Assembly: GCA_026413605.1 (NCBI GenBank)
Contig: JAOAKM010000004.1
Span: 1 to 59,997 of the forward strand
DNA length: 59,997 nt
Source of the DNA: Candidatus Nezhaarchaeota archaeon
Lineage (GTDB): Archaea; Thermoproteota; Methanomethylicia; Nezhaarchaeales; B40-G2
Direction: 5' to 3'
Shown: piece by piece, positions 39,708 through 49,456 of the stretch
How positions within the stretch are numbered: position 1 is the first letter of the stretch
How the letters are laid out: each line of letters starts with the position of its first letter
Notes under the pieces: generated by a model
What the model saw: only the letters and a program-made list of their open reading frames with translations
What the model was told of the DNA's origin: nothing
Database searches by the model: none
Position numbers and translations under genes: made by a program

Positions 39708-42128
39708 TTAAGCTTGACGTCTCACCATATAAATAGATGGGCCTATCTCAATCGCGCTAGGCGGTGGCGAGTCAAAGTATAACTTCTCAATTTTGTGCAT
39801 GGCTTGAAGGTCTTGGGCCATATCAGCTAATTCACGTGGTGCGTAGATAATGACGTTAAGAGGGGAAGTAAGCGGTTTTCTGTTTGCTTTCTTTAATTGC
39901 CATACAGTAGAGTTGAACTCTATGAAGAGTTGTGTTACTCTGAGGGGGCCCATCCCCCATTCATAATTAATGCTGGGGAGCGGTTGTGTATGGACACTTC
40001 CTTGCCTCAGCCTTCTCCATAGCGCATCGGTTATGAAAGGACAAACGGGGGCTAAGAGCTTTAGAACTGTCTCAAGGCAGGTGTGCAAAGTATACCAGGC
40101 ACCGTACTGTTCTTCTTGAGTGAAAATGTCATCAGTATTGTAGGCTCTTGGCTTCACGGCCTCTAGGTAATGGTCGGCAAAAAAGCTCCAGGTATAGTCC
40201 CTTATGGCATTGGCTGGAACGAAGACATCCATCTTATCGTAAGCTTCTCGACATTCTTTAGTTACTCTATTTAACTCAGCAAGGGCCATGAGGTCGAGCT
40301 TAGTTAATTTAAAGCCTGACTCGGGTTTAGGGAAGCTGGAGATAAATCTTGCAATGTTCCAGAGCTTCGTTAAGAAAAGCCTAGCTGACTTAATATGGCT
40401 TTCAGAAAAGCGGTAATTGCTACCGAGCTTGCTTTCAGCGGCGCTCCATAACCTAAAAGCATCAGCCCCATAGGTCTCTAGAACTGGCCAGGGATATATA
40501 ACATTGCCCTTAGACTTATGCATAGCTTCGCCGTGCTCATCAAGGCCCATCCCTGAGAGCCTCACGTGTAAAAAGGCTGGCTTATCAAATAGTAACGTTG
40601 CTTTTAGCAGGGTGTAGTACAACCAGGTTCTAACAATATCTATCCCCTGAGGGCGAAGCGAACACGGGAAGGCTTTGTAAAAAAGTTCTTCATTACGCAT
40701 GAAGCCCGCTACATAGAGCTCTGAGCCGCTTGAGTCCATCCAGGTATCAAATGTGCGCTCTTCACCTATGAATTCTTCAGAACCACACTCACAGCGATTG
40801 AAGGGTGGAGGCTCTCTCCAAGGTCTATAATAACGTCCAGGCGGCGGTAAGTTAGGCTTTCCGCAGGCTCTACAGTACCATATGGGAATTTCAGTACCGT
40901 AGAAACGCCTTCGAGAAATAGGCCAGTCTGTAGACACCGAGTTTATCCAATCAATCAATAGTTGCTTATGCTCAGGTGGGTGGAAGTTTATTTTATCTAT
41001 AACCTTCAGCAGCTTCTCCTTGAACTCTACTTGCCTTAAGTAGTATTCAGGCATGACTATGAATTCTACTGGATCTTTTGACCTCCAGCACACCGGTGTT
41101 CGATGAATAACACGTTCTCGGCGCTCAATTAACCCCAACTCCTCTAAGTCCTCTATGATTTTCCTCCTAGCTTCCTCCACGGTTAGACCGGCGTAGGGTC
41201 CTGCTAAGTTATTCATCTTGCCGTCAGCGTCAATAGCAATCCTAGCTTTAAGCCCAAGCTCTCTAAACAACCTTATGTCTCCGTAATCTCCAAAAGAACA
41301 CAGCATAACTAGCCCTGTGCCAAACTCTGGTTTGGCATAACTGTGAGCAATTATAGGGACCGCCTGGCCATAAATTGGGACGACGGCAGAAAAGCCCTCA
41401 AGGTGAATGTACCGCTGATCAGAGGGATTAAAGACGACGGCAGCGCAAGTACACAGCAACTCTGGCCTGGTCGTAGCTATGACTATATGTTCATTTGCGT
41501 CCTTAACCTTAAACTTAATATAGACTAGCTCGGTCTCCCGGTCTTCGTACTCAACTTCAGCATCAGCTATCGTAGTGCGACAGCCAGGACACCAGTTAGT
41601 AGGTCTCTCAGCCTGGTAAACTAGGCCTCTATTCCATAGCTCTATGAAAGTGGCTTGGGTTAGAGCTCTGAAGTCAGGGCTGTCAGTCCTATAGTAGTTC
41701 TTAAGGTCGCAGCTGAGACCTAGTCTTCTCGCTATTCGTACAATATCTTGCTCAATCCTATCTAAGAAACTAGAACAAAGCTCTAGGAACCGTTCACGGC
41801 CTACTTCATGCGCCTTTATATGATATTCACGCTCAACCTGGACTTCGACGGGCAGACCGTTGCGATCAATGCCAAAGGCGAAGAGGACCTCGTATCCCTT
41901 CATTCTAAAGTATCGTGCCACCATGTCTATTTGGGCATAATGGGCAGCGGCACCCACATGCCAAGGACCGGAGGGGTAAGGCGGTGGAGTATCTATAGAG
42001 AATATTGGCTTTCCACTTGAAGGGTTGAAGCGATAAAGTCCTTCTTCCTCCCACTTCCTTAGCAATTCCTCCTCTATTTGATGATTCCACCGCGGTTCAC
42101 TAATGCTTGGCTTAAAACTCATCATCAC
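39708..42128 (-). CDS. valS: Valyl-tRNA synthetase
   Basis: Class I synthetase of 806 residues. The HIGH-type motif is PYPSGPWHVGAAAHYA near residue 50 and the KMSKS motif is MHKSKGNVIYPW near residue 548. The editing domain has ATTRPELLCTCAAVVF, and zinc-type pairs appear in NWCPGCRTTIADAEVEY and YCRACGKP. Tandem start codons (ATG ATG ATG) leave the exact first residue open. It lies beside tRNA-Ala on the same strand, 24 bases apart. Confidence 0.96.
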   Translation of the reverse strand: MMMSFKPSISEPRWNHQIEEELLRKWEEEGLYRFNPSSGKPIFSIDTPPPYPSGPWHVGAAAHYAQIDMVARYFRMKGYEVLFAFGIDRNGLPVEVQVEREYHIKAHEVGRERFLELCSSFLDRIEQDIVRIARRLGLSCDLKNYYRTDSPDFRALTQATFIELWNRGLVYQAERPTNWCPGCRTTIADAEVEYEDRETELVYIKFKVKDANEHIVIATTRPELLCTCAAVVFNPSDQRYIHLEGFSAVVPIYGQAVPIIAHSYAKPEFGTGLVMLCSFGDYGDIRLFRELGLKARIAIDADGKMNNLAGPYAGLTVEEARRKIIEDLEELGLIERRERVIHRTPVCWRSKDPVEFIVMPEYYLRQVEFKEKLLKVIDKINFHPPEHKQLLIDWINSVSTDWPISRRRFYGTEIPIWYCRACGKPNLPPPGRYYRPWREPPPFNRCECGSEEFIGEERTFDTWMDSSGSELYVAGFMRNEELFYKAFPCSLRPQGIDIVRTWLYYTLLKATLLFDKPAFLHVRLSGMGLDEHGEAMHKSKGNVIYPWPVLETYGADAFRLWSAAESKLGSNYRFSESHIKSARLFLTKLWNIARFISSFPKPESGFKLTKLDLMALAELNRVTKECREAYDKMDVFVPANAIRDYTWSFFADHYLEAVKPRAYNTDDIFTQEEQYGAWYTLHTCLETVLKLLAPVCPFITDALWRRLRQGSVHTQPLPSINYEWGMGPLRVTQLFIEFNSTVWQLKKANRKPLTSPLNVIIYAPRELADMAQDLQAMHKIEKLYFDSPPPSAIEIGPSIYMVRRQA

Positions 42129-42246
42129 CAGCCTATTGAGCTCTCCTTACTCGTAGTTTAAAATAAAGCTAACCCCTCAATGCTTTTATTAGGCGGAGGG
42201 CTACTATGCGTTCCCGCCAGTAACAGGTCACGGGGAAGGTCATTAA

Positions 42247-43509
42247 ATGGCTAGGACAGAGGCTAAGCGTTCCTCACTTGAACAGTATAAGCTTGAGAAG
42301 TTGATAAAAGAGCTTAAGTCCAAACAGGGGAGGGGCACTGAGCTTATTTCACTTTACATTCCAGCGGGCCGCCCCCTCTCAGACATAATGGATACGCTCC
42401 GCCAGGAGTATGGCACAGCCCAAAACATTAAGGACAGGACTACGAGGCACCACGTCTTAGATGCATTAATGAGCGTCATGCAGAAATTGAAGCTGTTTAG
42501 GGAAACGCCTCCCAATGGCCTAGTTATTTTTAGTGGCTATATTCCGCAAGGCCCTCCTGGAAGCGAGAAGATGGAGGTCTACGTCCTCGAGCCACCTCAG
42601 CCAATTGACACCTTCCTATATCGCTGCGACTCAAGGTTCTACGTGGAGTTCCTGGAAGAGATGATAGCTGAGAAAGAGACCTTTGGACTTATAGTGATAG
42701 ACCGTTCAGAGGCTGTATTCGCCACGTTGTGCGGTAAGCGTTTAGAGGTCTTAGAGCATATAACATCTGGTGTGCCAGGTAAGCATAGCGCCGGCGGTCA
42801 ATCAGCTAGGCGCTTCGAACGTGTTATTGAACAACTAGCCCATGAATTCTACAAGCGGGCAGGAGAATATGCTAAGGAAGTCTTTAGCCAAATTAAGACA
42901 CTTAGAGGAATCCTCGTGGGTGGACCTGGTCCAACAAAACACGATTTCTTAGAAGGAGATTACCTTCCAAGCGACTTAAAGCGTAAAGTAGTGGCTGTAA
43001 TAGATCTAGGCTATGCAGGTGAAGAAGGTGTCTATGAAATTGTTGAAAAGGGCCGAGATATACTTAAGGATTTAAGATACGTTCATGAAAAAGAGCTGGT
43101 GCAAGAATTTCTACACAACTTAGCTAAGAAGCCTGACTATGTAGTCTATGGCTACATGGAAGTTAAACATTACCTTGTAAGGGGAGCGGTTAAGCTGTTA
43201 TTAGTCTCTGAGGCATTGGATGCTGAGTACGTAAAGGCCACTTGTCTAAATTGTAACTGGGTGGAAGAAACAGTCGTAAAAGCTGAGAAAGTGAAGGAGT
43301 TCATGACTTCATGGTCCACCTGCCCTAAATGTAACTACGGTACATCCATTGAACGGAAACCAGCAATAGATTACTTTATCGAGTTAGCTGAGTTTTCACA
43401 CACGCAAGTAGAAATTGTATCGACGGCCACCGAAGAAGGAAAAGGGCTCAAGGAGTCATTTGGAGGGGTTGTGGCGATTCTGCACTACTCAAAGGAGTAT
43501 GCTACTTAA
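42247..43509 (+). CDS. prf1: Peptide chain release factor aRF1
   Basis: Class I release factor of 420 residues that reads all three stop codons and releases the peptide. The GGQ motif lies in SGVPGKHSAGGQSARRFERVI at about residues 182-184. The stop-recognition motif at residues 60-63 reads NIKD (TAQNIKDRTTRHHV), not the NIKS of the eukaryotic factor. The C-terminal domain carries CLNCNW and CPKCNYG. Length is normal for archaea. The Mtq2-type methylase at 30758 may act on the GGQ glutamine. Confidence 0.96.
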   Translation: MARTEAKRSSLEQYKLEKLIKELKSKQGRGTELISLYIPAGRPLSDIMDTLRQEYGTAQNIKDRTTRHHVLDALMSVMQKLKLFRETPPNGLVIFSGYIPQGPPGSEKMEVYVLEPPQPIDTFLYRCDSRFYVEFLEEMIAEKETFGLIVIDRSEAVFATLCGKRLEVLEHITSGVPGKHSAGGQSARRFERVIEQLAHEFYKRAGEYAKEVFSQIKTLRGILVGGPGPTKHDFLEGDYLPSDLKRKVVAVIDLGYAGEEGVYEIVEKGRDILKDLRYVHEKELVQEFLHNLAKKPDYVVYGYMEVKHYLVRGAVKLLLVSEALDAEYVKATCLNCNWVEETVVKAEKVKEFMTSWSTCPKCNYGTSIERKPAIDYFIELAEFSHTQVEIVSTATEEGKGLKESFGGVVAILHYSKEYAT

Positions 43510-43568
43510 TTCAGTGGTAGGATTGCTTAATTAGTACTTAGTACCATTACATTGGGCTGGGAGAGAGC

Positions 43569-44249
43569 TTGAAGTTTTCAATTAAGGTAGGTGGTCACAT
43601 CCTTTATGAAGGTGAGGAGCTGGTAGCTAGCAGGCTCTTAGAATATGCTTCTATTCTTAAGAAAATATACTGGATGGGGCACATGCTCAGTGTAGTAGTT
43701 GGAGGAGGGCCGCTAGCTAGGCGTTTAATCGAAATTGCTAGGAGGCTCGGATGTCATGAGGCAGTGTGCGATGAAGTAGGCATAAACGTGTCTAAAATAA
43801 ATGCTCTTCTCCTTGCCTCACTGTTAGGCGAAGTAGCCTATCACTCTATTCCTTCAAACTACTTTGAGGCCAAGGAGGCCCTCTCCTCAGGGAGGGTAGT
43901 TGTGTGTGGAGGATTTCAGCCTGGACAATCAACCATCGCGGTAGCAGCGATGATGGCCGAGCTAATGAGAGCCGATTTATTAATAGTGGCTACCGATGTA
44001 GATGGAGTGTACACCGCTGACCCCAAGGAAGATCCAAAGGCTACAAAGCTGACCAAGCTAAGCTACCGTGATCTTGAGAAGTTAATGACGTTTAAGGTAG
44101 AGGCAGGTACTTATAAGCTCTTTGACCTGCTGTCTATTAAGATCTTAGAGAGAGCTAGGATACCTGCTCTGGTTGTTGATGGGAGAGATCCTACCATCCT
44201 CCTCAAGGTACTAAGAGGAGAAGCCGTAGGGTCTTTAATTGAGGCTTAA
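43569..44249 (+). CDS. pyrH: Uridylate kinase, archaeal type
   Basis: Amino-acid-kinase-fold enzyme of 226 residues that makes UDP from UMP. Features are FSIKVGGHIL at the start, SVVVGGGPLARRLIEIAR, and the uridine/ATP site IVATDVDGVYTADPKEDPKATKL. Start TTG 43569. It overlaps the convergent m5C methylase gene by 4 bases. Confidence 0.92.
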   Translation: MKFSIKVGGHILYEGEELVASRLLEYASILKKIYWMGHMLSVVVGGGPLARRLIEIARRLGCHEAVCDEVGINVSKINALLLASLLGEVAYHSIPSNYFEAKEALSSGRVVVCGGFQPGQSTIAVAAMMAELMRADLLIVATDVDGVYTADPKEDPKATKLTKLSYRDLEKLMTFKVEAGTYKLFDLLSIKILERARIPALVVDGRDPTILLKVLRGEAVGSLIEA

Positions 44250-45454
44250 GCTTTTTGTTTCTCAAGAATTGCGTAAAAGAAGCCAGGCGTGTCATGTAAA
44301 TGTGGGTAGAAGCGCCTAGCATACAGCCTCTGTTCGCCATGTAGTAATGAGGGGGATCCGTAAAGCCACTCATGCTGACACACTAATAAGCCTAGTTCCT
44401 TCTCCGCATCATTAACTACACTCTCATTCTCCTCAATAGTTAGAGTGCAAGTTGAATAGAGAATACGTCCTCCTTTCCTAATTAGCCTAGCCGCTACTTT
44501 AATAAACTGTTTCTGGTACTCCGCCAATGACTTAATGAAGCTTAAGCTAAGCTCTATCTTAAGTCTAGGTCTTACACCTAGTGCGCTGCATGGTGGATCT
44601 ACCATAGCCACATCGAAGTACTCGTTTGGCAGTTCTAAGTCTAAGTACCTTGAATCTCTCTGTAGTACTCTAACGTTTGACATCTTCATTCTCATTAAGT
44701 TCTCCTCGAGCCGTTCTACCTTCTTCTTAGATCTATCTACAGCCACTATCAGACCCTCACCTCTCATAAGCTGATAGGCGTGGCTTACCTTTCCCCCAGG
44801 GGCTGCGGTTAGATCTATTAGACGTTGGCCAGGTTTTACTTCAAGAGCTCTGACTGATATCATTGATGGAAGCGACTGTGGGTAAATTAAGCCCAGTCGG
44901 TAGGGTTCAGTGGATCTTAAGCTAGGAACCTTAAACTTGGACTTTATCACTTTTATCGCTAGTCCCCGCCTCGTACATATGAGGTCGCTGCTACTTACAT
45001 TAGCTACGCCTATTGCAACCAGGCCTTCGTCCTCAGATTTAATCGCCACGCGCTCCCCTTTTAATACATTTTTCATTCTCTTCAGACCAGGTATGTATAC
45101 ATCTGCCCCCGTGAGCACTGATTCAGCAGTAAATCTATCAACAATCACCTCCTTTAGCCCTTGAGCCTCGGCTTCGTCTAAGTCTTGCTCCTCAGTCTCT
45201 AGGTAAATTGCTTCAGGTAGCTCTATGCTGTAAGGCTTTGCTTCAAATCCAGCGTCCTTAAACCACTTGACCAGGTCCTCTGGATGAGCCAGCAACGTGT
45301 TTACTCTTAAGAAGTACTTTGAAGGAGGCGTTCTCAGCGACCTAAGTAGCTCGACAGCCTCGCTTTTGCCTAAGAAAGTGGCGAAATAACTGAGCGTTCC
45401 TTCAGACTCTTCCCATCCTAGTCCTAATTTCAAAGAGCTTCTTGAGCCTTTCAT
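44246..45454 (-). CDS. RNA (cytosine-5) methyltransferase, NSUN/Nop2 family with PUA domain
   Basis: Methylase of 402 residues that places m5C in tRNA or rRNA. The N-terminal part contains a PUA domain (LKRMKNVLKGERVAIKSEDEGLVAIGVANVSSSDL). Cofactor motif LIDLTAAPGGKVSHAYQL, the catalytic-type PPCS in VDPPCSALGVRPR, and the second cysteine in YSTCTLTIEENESVV are all present. ATG 45454 is preceded by a strong GGAGGT. It overlaps the nadK 3' end by 53 bases on the same strand. Confidence 0.92.
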   Translation of the reverse strand: MKGSRSSLKLGLGWEESEGTLSYFATFLGKSEAVELLRSLRTPPSKYFLRVNTLLAHPEDLVKWFKDAGFEAKPYSIELPEAIYLETEEQDLDEAEAQGLKEVIVDRFTAESVLTGADVYIPGLKRMKNVLKGERVAIKSEDEGLVAIGVANVSSSDLICTRRGLAIKVIKSKFKVPSLRSTEPYRLGLIYPQSLPSMISVRALEVKPGQRLIDLTAAPGGKVSHAYQLMRGEGLIVAVDRSKKKVERLEENLMRMKMSNVRVLQRDSRYLDLELPNEYFDVAMVDPPCSALGVRPRLKIELSLSFIKSLAEYQKQFIKVAARLIRKGGRILYSTCTLTIEENESVVNDAEKELGLLVCQHEWLYGSPSLLHGEQRLYARRFYPHLHDTPGFFYAILEKQKA

Positions 45455-46250
45455 AAAACCCTACCTCCCTACGACTAAGTCTGATGAATACAGCTTTGCG
45501 TGGGGACTTACGTACCTTGACCCAATCACCTTCTTCAAGCTTACATACAAGGTCGCCGTCAATTACCACCATTCCTCCGGGTCTCCCTATCTTAATCTCA
45601 ACAACGGCTTCAGCTGAGATTACAAGTGGCCTATAGCCCAAATTTAGGGGATTTAGCAACACTAGGAGCATGGCTTCTAAAGCAGGGTCCACTATGGGAC
45701 CATGAGCTGATAGAGCATAGCCGGTAGATCCAATAGGAGTGGCTACAATGACACCATCAGCCAGCCCGGCATATATCTCGACGCCCCTCACTGACGCTTT
45801 TAGCTCAACCACCTTCGCTGGCTGACTGCTTATAATTGCCACTTCGTTGACCGCGTCTACTTCGATGCCACCACCCCTTGTCTCAGCCATAATCTTCATT
45901 ACTTCTTCGGTAAAGAACTTAGACTCGAGTAGGCGCTCAATAGCCCCATCGAGCTCCTCCGGCCATACTTCACCTAAAAAACATATTTTGCCAAGCTTAA
46001 CTCCTAAGATGGGGATGGGTTTCTTAAGCCTCTTGAGAAGCCTTAAAATGGTACCATCGCCGCCGATGGCTATGATAGCGTTAGTATCAAGATCCTCAAT
46101 AGCGGCCCCTTCTAAACCTAGCTTGGATGCTGTACCATGCTCAATTATGTACCGTACCCCGCGCTCGTTTAATAGTCTAGATGCTCGCCTTACTAGTTCG
46201 AGTGCTTCTTTTAAATCGGTCCTTGACACTATGCCCAGCTTCAAAGCCAA
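45402..46250 (-). CDS. nadK: NAD kinase
   Basis: Enzyme of 282 residues that phosphorylates NAD to NADP. The GGDG motif (IIAIGGDGTILRLLKRL) is at about residue 62 and the second motif DGVIVATPIGSTGYALSAHGP is at about residue 170. Start TTG 46250. It is between aif5a and the m5C methylase in a minus-strand run. Confidence 0.95.
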   Translation of the reverse strand: MALKLGIVSRTDLKEALELVRRASRLLNERGVRYIIEHGTASKLGLEGAAIEDLDTNAIIAIGGDGTILRLLKRLKKPIPILGVKLGKICFLGEVWPEELDGAIERLLESKFFTEEVMKIMAETRGGGIEVDAVNEVAIISSQPAKVVELKASVRGVEIYAGLADGVIVATPIGSTGYALSAHGPIVDPALEAMLLVLLNPLNLGYRPLVISAEAVVEIKIGRPGGMVVIDGDLVCKLEEGDWVKVRKSPRKAVFIRLSRREVGFYERLKKLFEIRTRMGRV

Positions 46251-46307
46251 CCATTATCAATAGGCGAGGCGTGTACTTAAGTTACTTACTTATATGTCGC
46301 ACTTTCG

Positions 46308-46706
46308 TCACTTAATTCTAATAAGTCTACGGTGGCCAAGAACCTCCCACACTTCAACTTCGACACCTGTAGAGAGCTTATCGCTTAGAGAAGGCTCAAC
46401 CTCGCTCTTAGGTACTTCATATACTTCATAGTTAGATAAATCCATTAGCTGAACGGAGTTGGGGGTTAGGGCAATGACTTGCGCTGACCTCTTCTCCACC
46501 ACCGGCTGCTCCACCTTCTGATCTACTGGTACGACAATGCTACGTTTCACACCATCGAACAGTCCTATTGCAACTATCCTGGCCTTAGCTGACCCGTGCT
46601 TTCCTGGCTTAGACTTCTCCATCTCGACAATTCTACATGGAACGTCGTCGATCACTATGTATGATCCTACTTTAAGCGAGCCTGCGTCGACCGGCTTCTT
46701 AGACAA
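46308..46706 (-). CDS. eif5a: Translation factor aIF5A
   Basis: Protein of 132 residues that helps peptide-bond formation at difficult sequences. The loop SKPGKHGSAKARI places lysine 36 as the hypusine or deoxyhypusine site. Two beta-barrel domains fit the family. Start TTG 46706. It is 35 bases downstream of the rdgB stop and upstream of nadK. Confidence 0.96.
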   Translation of the reverse strand: MSKKPVDAGSLKVGSYIVIDDVPCRIVEMEKSKPGKHGSAKARIVAIGLFDGVKRSIVVPVDQKVEQPVVEKRSAQVIALTPNSVQLMDLSNYEVYEVPKSEVEPSLSDKLSTGVEVEVWEVLGHRRLIRIK

Positions 46707-46741
46707 ATTTGACGCCTCCAGTAGTCTTGAATTAAGAGCCC

Positions 46742-47311
46742 TTAAACTTTCCCTCTCAATTGGAGCAGGTAGTTAGCCAAACCCTCAAGAGCCTTCCTCC
46801 TATGCGATATTTCATTTTTAATGTCTCCTAGCTCTCCATAAGTGCGGCTGCCCATGTTTTTAGGAATAAATATAGGGTCGAAGCCCCAGCCTTCTCCACG
46901 TTCTTCAGTCGACAATTCCCCCTCAACGACTCCAGTGAATACTAAAGGTTCCTCTGAGTCTAAGCAGAGAGCTACAGCTGACTTAAACATGGCCTTTCTA
47001 TTCTTAACTCCTTCCATGAGCTTTAGGATTCCTCGACAACCGAGCGTTCTATGGACATATGACGAATATGGCCCAGGAAAGCCGTTTAAGGACTCTATGA
47101 ATAATCCAGAGTCCTCAGTAAACAGTGGTATCTTAAGCTTGGCATAGGCTTCCTTAGCTTCTTCAGCAGCTACCTTCTCTACGTCATCTAGTTGTCTCTC
47201 CACAACATTAGCATCGACCTCTATGACCTCTACGAATGGAGCTAGTCGCCTTAATATTTCCCGAGCCTCCTTGAACTTATCAACGTTACTGGTTACGAAA
47301 GCTAACTTCAA
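46742..47311 (-). CDS. rdgB: XTP/dITP pyrophosphatase
   Basis: Ham1/RdgB family enzyme of 189 residues that removes deaminated purine triphosphates from the nucleotide pool. Signatures are FVTSNVDKFKEAREIL at the start, FTEDSGLFIESLNGFPGPYSSYVHRTLG, WGFDPIFIPKNMG and EISHRRKALEGL. Start TTG 47311. It is divergent from rps15. Confidence 0.95.
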   Translation of the reverse strand: MKLAFVTSNVDKFKEAREILRRLAPFVEVIEVDANVVERQLDDVEKVAAEEAKEAYAKLKIPLFTEDSGLFIESLNGFPGPYSSYVHRTLGCRGILKLMEGVKNRKAMFKSAVALCLDSEEPLVFTGVVEGELSTEERGEGWGFDPIFIPKNMGSRTYGELGDIKNEISHRRKALEGLANYLLQLRGKV

Positions 47312-47369
47312 TTAAGCCCCGGCACAAATTTTATCTCTGCGCTTTAAGCTCTTTTCATGCAGAGTAGGG

Positions 47370-47816
47370 TTGAAGAAGGGGAGGCAAAAGGGAAAATCCC
47401 ATTCAACAAGGCCCGTGGTAAGCGAGGCATTAAACATCTGTAGCTTAACTGAGGGGCAGGTTGAAGACCTCGTCGTTGAACTAGCTAAGAAGGGATACAG
47501 CCCCTCAATGATAGGGATGATGCTGAGAGATCAGTACGGAGTTCCTCTGACAAAGCTAGTGATAGATAAAAAAATTACCCAGGTATTGAGGGAAAGGGGG
47601 CTGGCGCCCAAGATTCCAGAGGACTTAGCTAACTTAATAAAGAGAGCAACACGCGTTAGAAGGCATCTAGAGGAGCATCCAAAGGATAACTTCTCAAAGA
47701 GAGGACTACAGTTAATAGAGTCTAAAATACATAGGCTAATAAAGTACTATAAGCGCGAAGGAGTGCTTCCCCTCGATTTTGAGTATAAGCCTGAGGAAGT
47801 TGCCGTCATCACTTAA
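47370..47816 (+). CDS. rps15: 30S ribosomal protein S15
   Basis: Archaeal S15 (eukaryotic S13), 148 residues. The segment [39 protein letters not shown] and [24 protein letters not shown] are diagnostic. The likely start is TTG 47370. The next gene begins after 6 bases. Confidence 0.95.
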   Translation: MKKGRQKGKSHSTRPVVSEALNICSLTEGQVEDLVVELAKKGYSPSMIGMMLRDQYGVPLTKLVIDKKITQVLRERGLAPKIPEDLANLIKRATRVRRHLEEHPKDNFSKRGLQLIESKIHRLIKYYKREGVLPLDFEYKPEEVAVIT

Positions 47817-47822
47817 AGTTCA

Positions 47823-49154
47823 ATGACCTCCATTCCTCGTCAGCTTAGAAATAGAATTAGTGAGGCCTTGGCACTGATTGAGAAATGGCCTAGGGTAAGT
47901 GGAAAGGTAACTATATTGGCTAAGCGGAGTGTTGATGGTGCGTGCTCAGCGGGGATCATGGCCAAGTTGCTCACCTACTATAACTGCCCCTTTGAAGCTA
48001 GGGCGTTGGGCCTAGAAGAGCTCGCAGGTACACTGCAGAGAAGCTCAACGGTTATTCTGGATCTCCCCCTTCCACTAAGCACTAGGGCAGAAGGGGGCTG
48101 GCTTCAAGTAGGTCACCTGCCACCCTTTAGAGGAGAGGACGAAGTGCTTTCAATTCACTCTGAGCTTTCAGGCTTGAATGGGTTTACTGAGGCGTGTACC
48201 TCAAGCTTAATTTACCTTCTAGCACACGAAGCAGGGGTGGTTGAAGATGAGGGTAGCATTATGTTATTGTGTGCTGGTATACAGGGCGAAGAACAAGTGG
48301 GATCGCTCTCGAGCCCGCTCCAAGGACTTAATCGTGAGCTTGTTATGCCATTAGTAGAAAAAGGTTTAGTTAGAGTAGGAAGGTCCCTCAGCCTATTTTC
48401 GAGCGAAGTCCCTTTGTCCCTAGGATTAACAGTAACGCTAGACCCTCCCCTTAAGAGAATATTAGGCAGTGAGGATGATGCTAAGAGGCTTCTTGAAAAG
48501 GCAGGTCTTATTAACTTATCTGATAAACCCCTCTCAACGTTAAGCGAAGAAATTAGGAGCAAGCTAATTCAATGCCTACTTACAGAGGCCTTAGCCTCTG
48601 GGCTTGAGATCTTAGAGGCTGAGAAATTATTGAGGATTTCACTTAGAGTGAGGGCAGAGGAAAGAGTGGAGGATATGGCTGAGGCGTCACGTACTATCGA
48701 TGCCTGCGCTAAGCTTGGACGATTGGCGCTTTCCATCCAGTCATTCTTAAAGAGGAGGCCTTCTGCCCTTGATAAAGAAAGGTTAGAAGCCTCTTTCACC
48801 TATATAGCTCACTTGGCTCGGAAAACGAGAGACTTGGTTATGCATCTAGATACCCAGCCTACTACATGCTTATTTGAGTTAAGTCCTGAGCTGAGGGGGT
48901 TCACACTCGATGTCGCGCGCTGCCTAGCGACCCTTTATCCATTAATGATGCTAGGGATTTATACCCGCGCCAATAATCTCCTAAAAGTTTCAATAGCTTG
49001 GGGGAGGAAAGCCACCGAGGGAAAGGAGATTACGAGTAGGTTGATGTCACTAGCCGAGGCACACCAAGGTCTACTCGAAGTTGGCCATAGATGGCTTGAA
49101 ATAGTAGTATCCGCCGAAGTAATGGATCAAGTTAAGGCCCTATTAAAGTGTTAA
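47823..49154 (+). CDS. DHH-family RecJ/Cdc45-like protein with degenerate active site
   Basis: Protein of 443 residues. Its position after rps15 is where archaea keep a RecJ-like DHH gene that pairs with GINS. The DHH motifs are recognisable but lost: motif I reads ILAKRSVDGACSAGIMAKLL where an acid-rich H-x-DADG motif is normal, VILDLPLPL stands for motif II, and VLSIHSELSG stands for the DHH motif. It should therefore not cut DNA. A structural Cdc45-type role in the replicative helicase with the GINS at 18632 is the best guess. Confidence 0.75.
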   Translation: MTSIPRQLRNRISEALALIEKWPRVSGKVTILAKRSVDGACSAGIMAKLLTYYNCPFEARALGLEELAGTLQRSSTVILDLPLPLSTRAEGGWLQVGHLPPFRGEDEVLSIHSELSGLNGFTEACTSSLIYLLAHEAGVVEDEGSIMLLCAGIQGEEQVGSLSSPLQGLNRELVMPLVEKGLVRVGRSLSLFSSEVPLSLGLTVTLDPPLKRILGSEDDAKRLLEKAGLINLSDKPLSTLSEEIRSKLIQCLLTEALASGLEILEAEKLLRISLRVRAEERVEDMAEASRTIDACAKLGRLALSIQSFLKRRPSALDKERLEASFTYIAHLARKTRDLVMHLDTQPTTCLFELSPELRGFTLDVARCLATLYPLMMLGIYTRANNLLKVSIAWGRKATEGKEITSRLMSLAEAHQGLLEVGHRWLEIVVSAEVMDQVKALLKC

Positions 49155-49157
49155 GAG

Positions 49158-49397
49158 TTGAAGCTAAGAGTTGAAGTTAGACTGAGATTAAACTCACCTG
49201 ATCTAGCAGCTTCAGCTGCGAGGGCCATTGAGGTGGATAATCGTCAGTCCCCTAAAGATATCGTAGTGGCCTGTGAAGCAAGAGACAACGAATTAACAAT
49301 AAGCATCGCCTGCGAGAAACCATTGAGAACCCTCTCGACGATAGAGGACTTATTTACTTGTTTGGCGCCACTCATAAGGCTTAAGGACTTGCTTTAA
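49158..49397 (+). CDS. pcc1: KEOPS complex subunit Pcc1
   Basis: Protein of 79 residues that forms the dimer scaffold of KEOPS, which makes t6A37 in tRNA. VEVRLRLNSPDLAASAARAIEVDNRQ and the later RTLSTIEDLFTCLAPLI match archaeal Pcc1. Start TTG 49158, four bases after the RecJ-like gene. Kae1 and Bud32 are close by at 52213 and 53257. Confidence 0.85.
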   Translation: MKLRVEVRLRLNSPDLAASAARAIEVDNRQSPKDIVVACEARDNELTISIACEKPLRTLSTIEDLFTCLAPLIRLKDLL

Positions 49398-49456
49398 ACA
49401 CATAGACTTGATAAGAAAAAACTTTAGTTTAAGCCCCCACTGGGGCCTAGTTAAGC

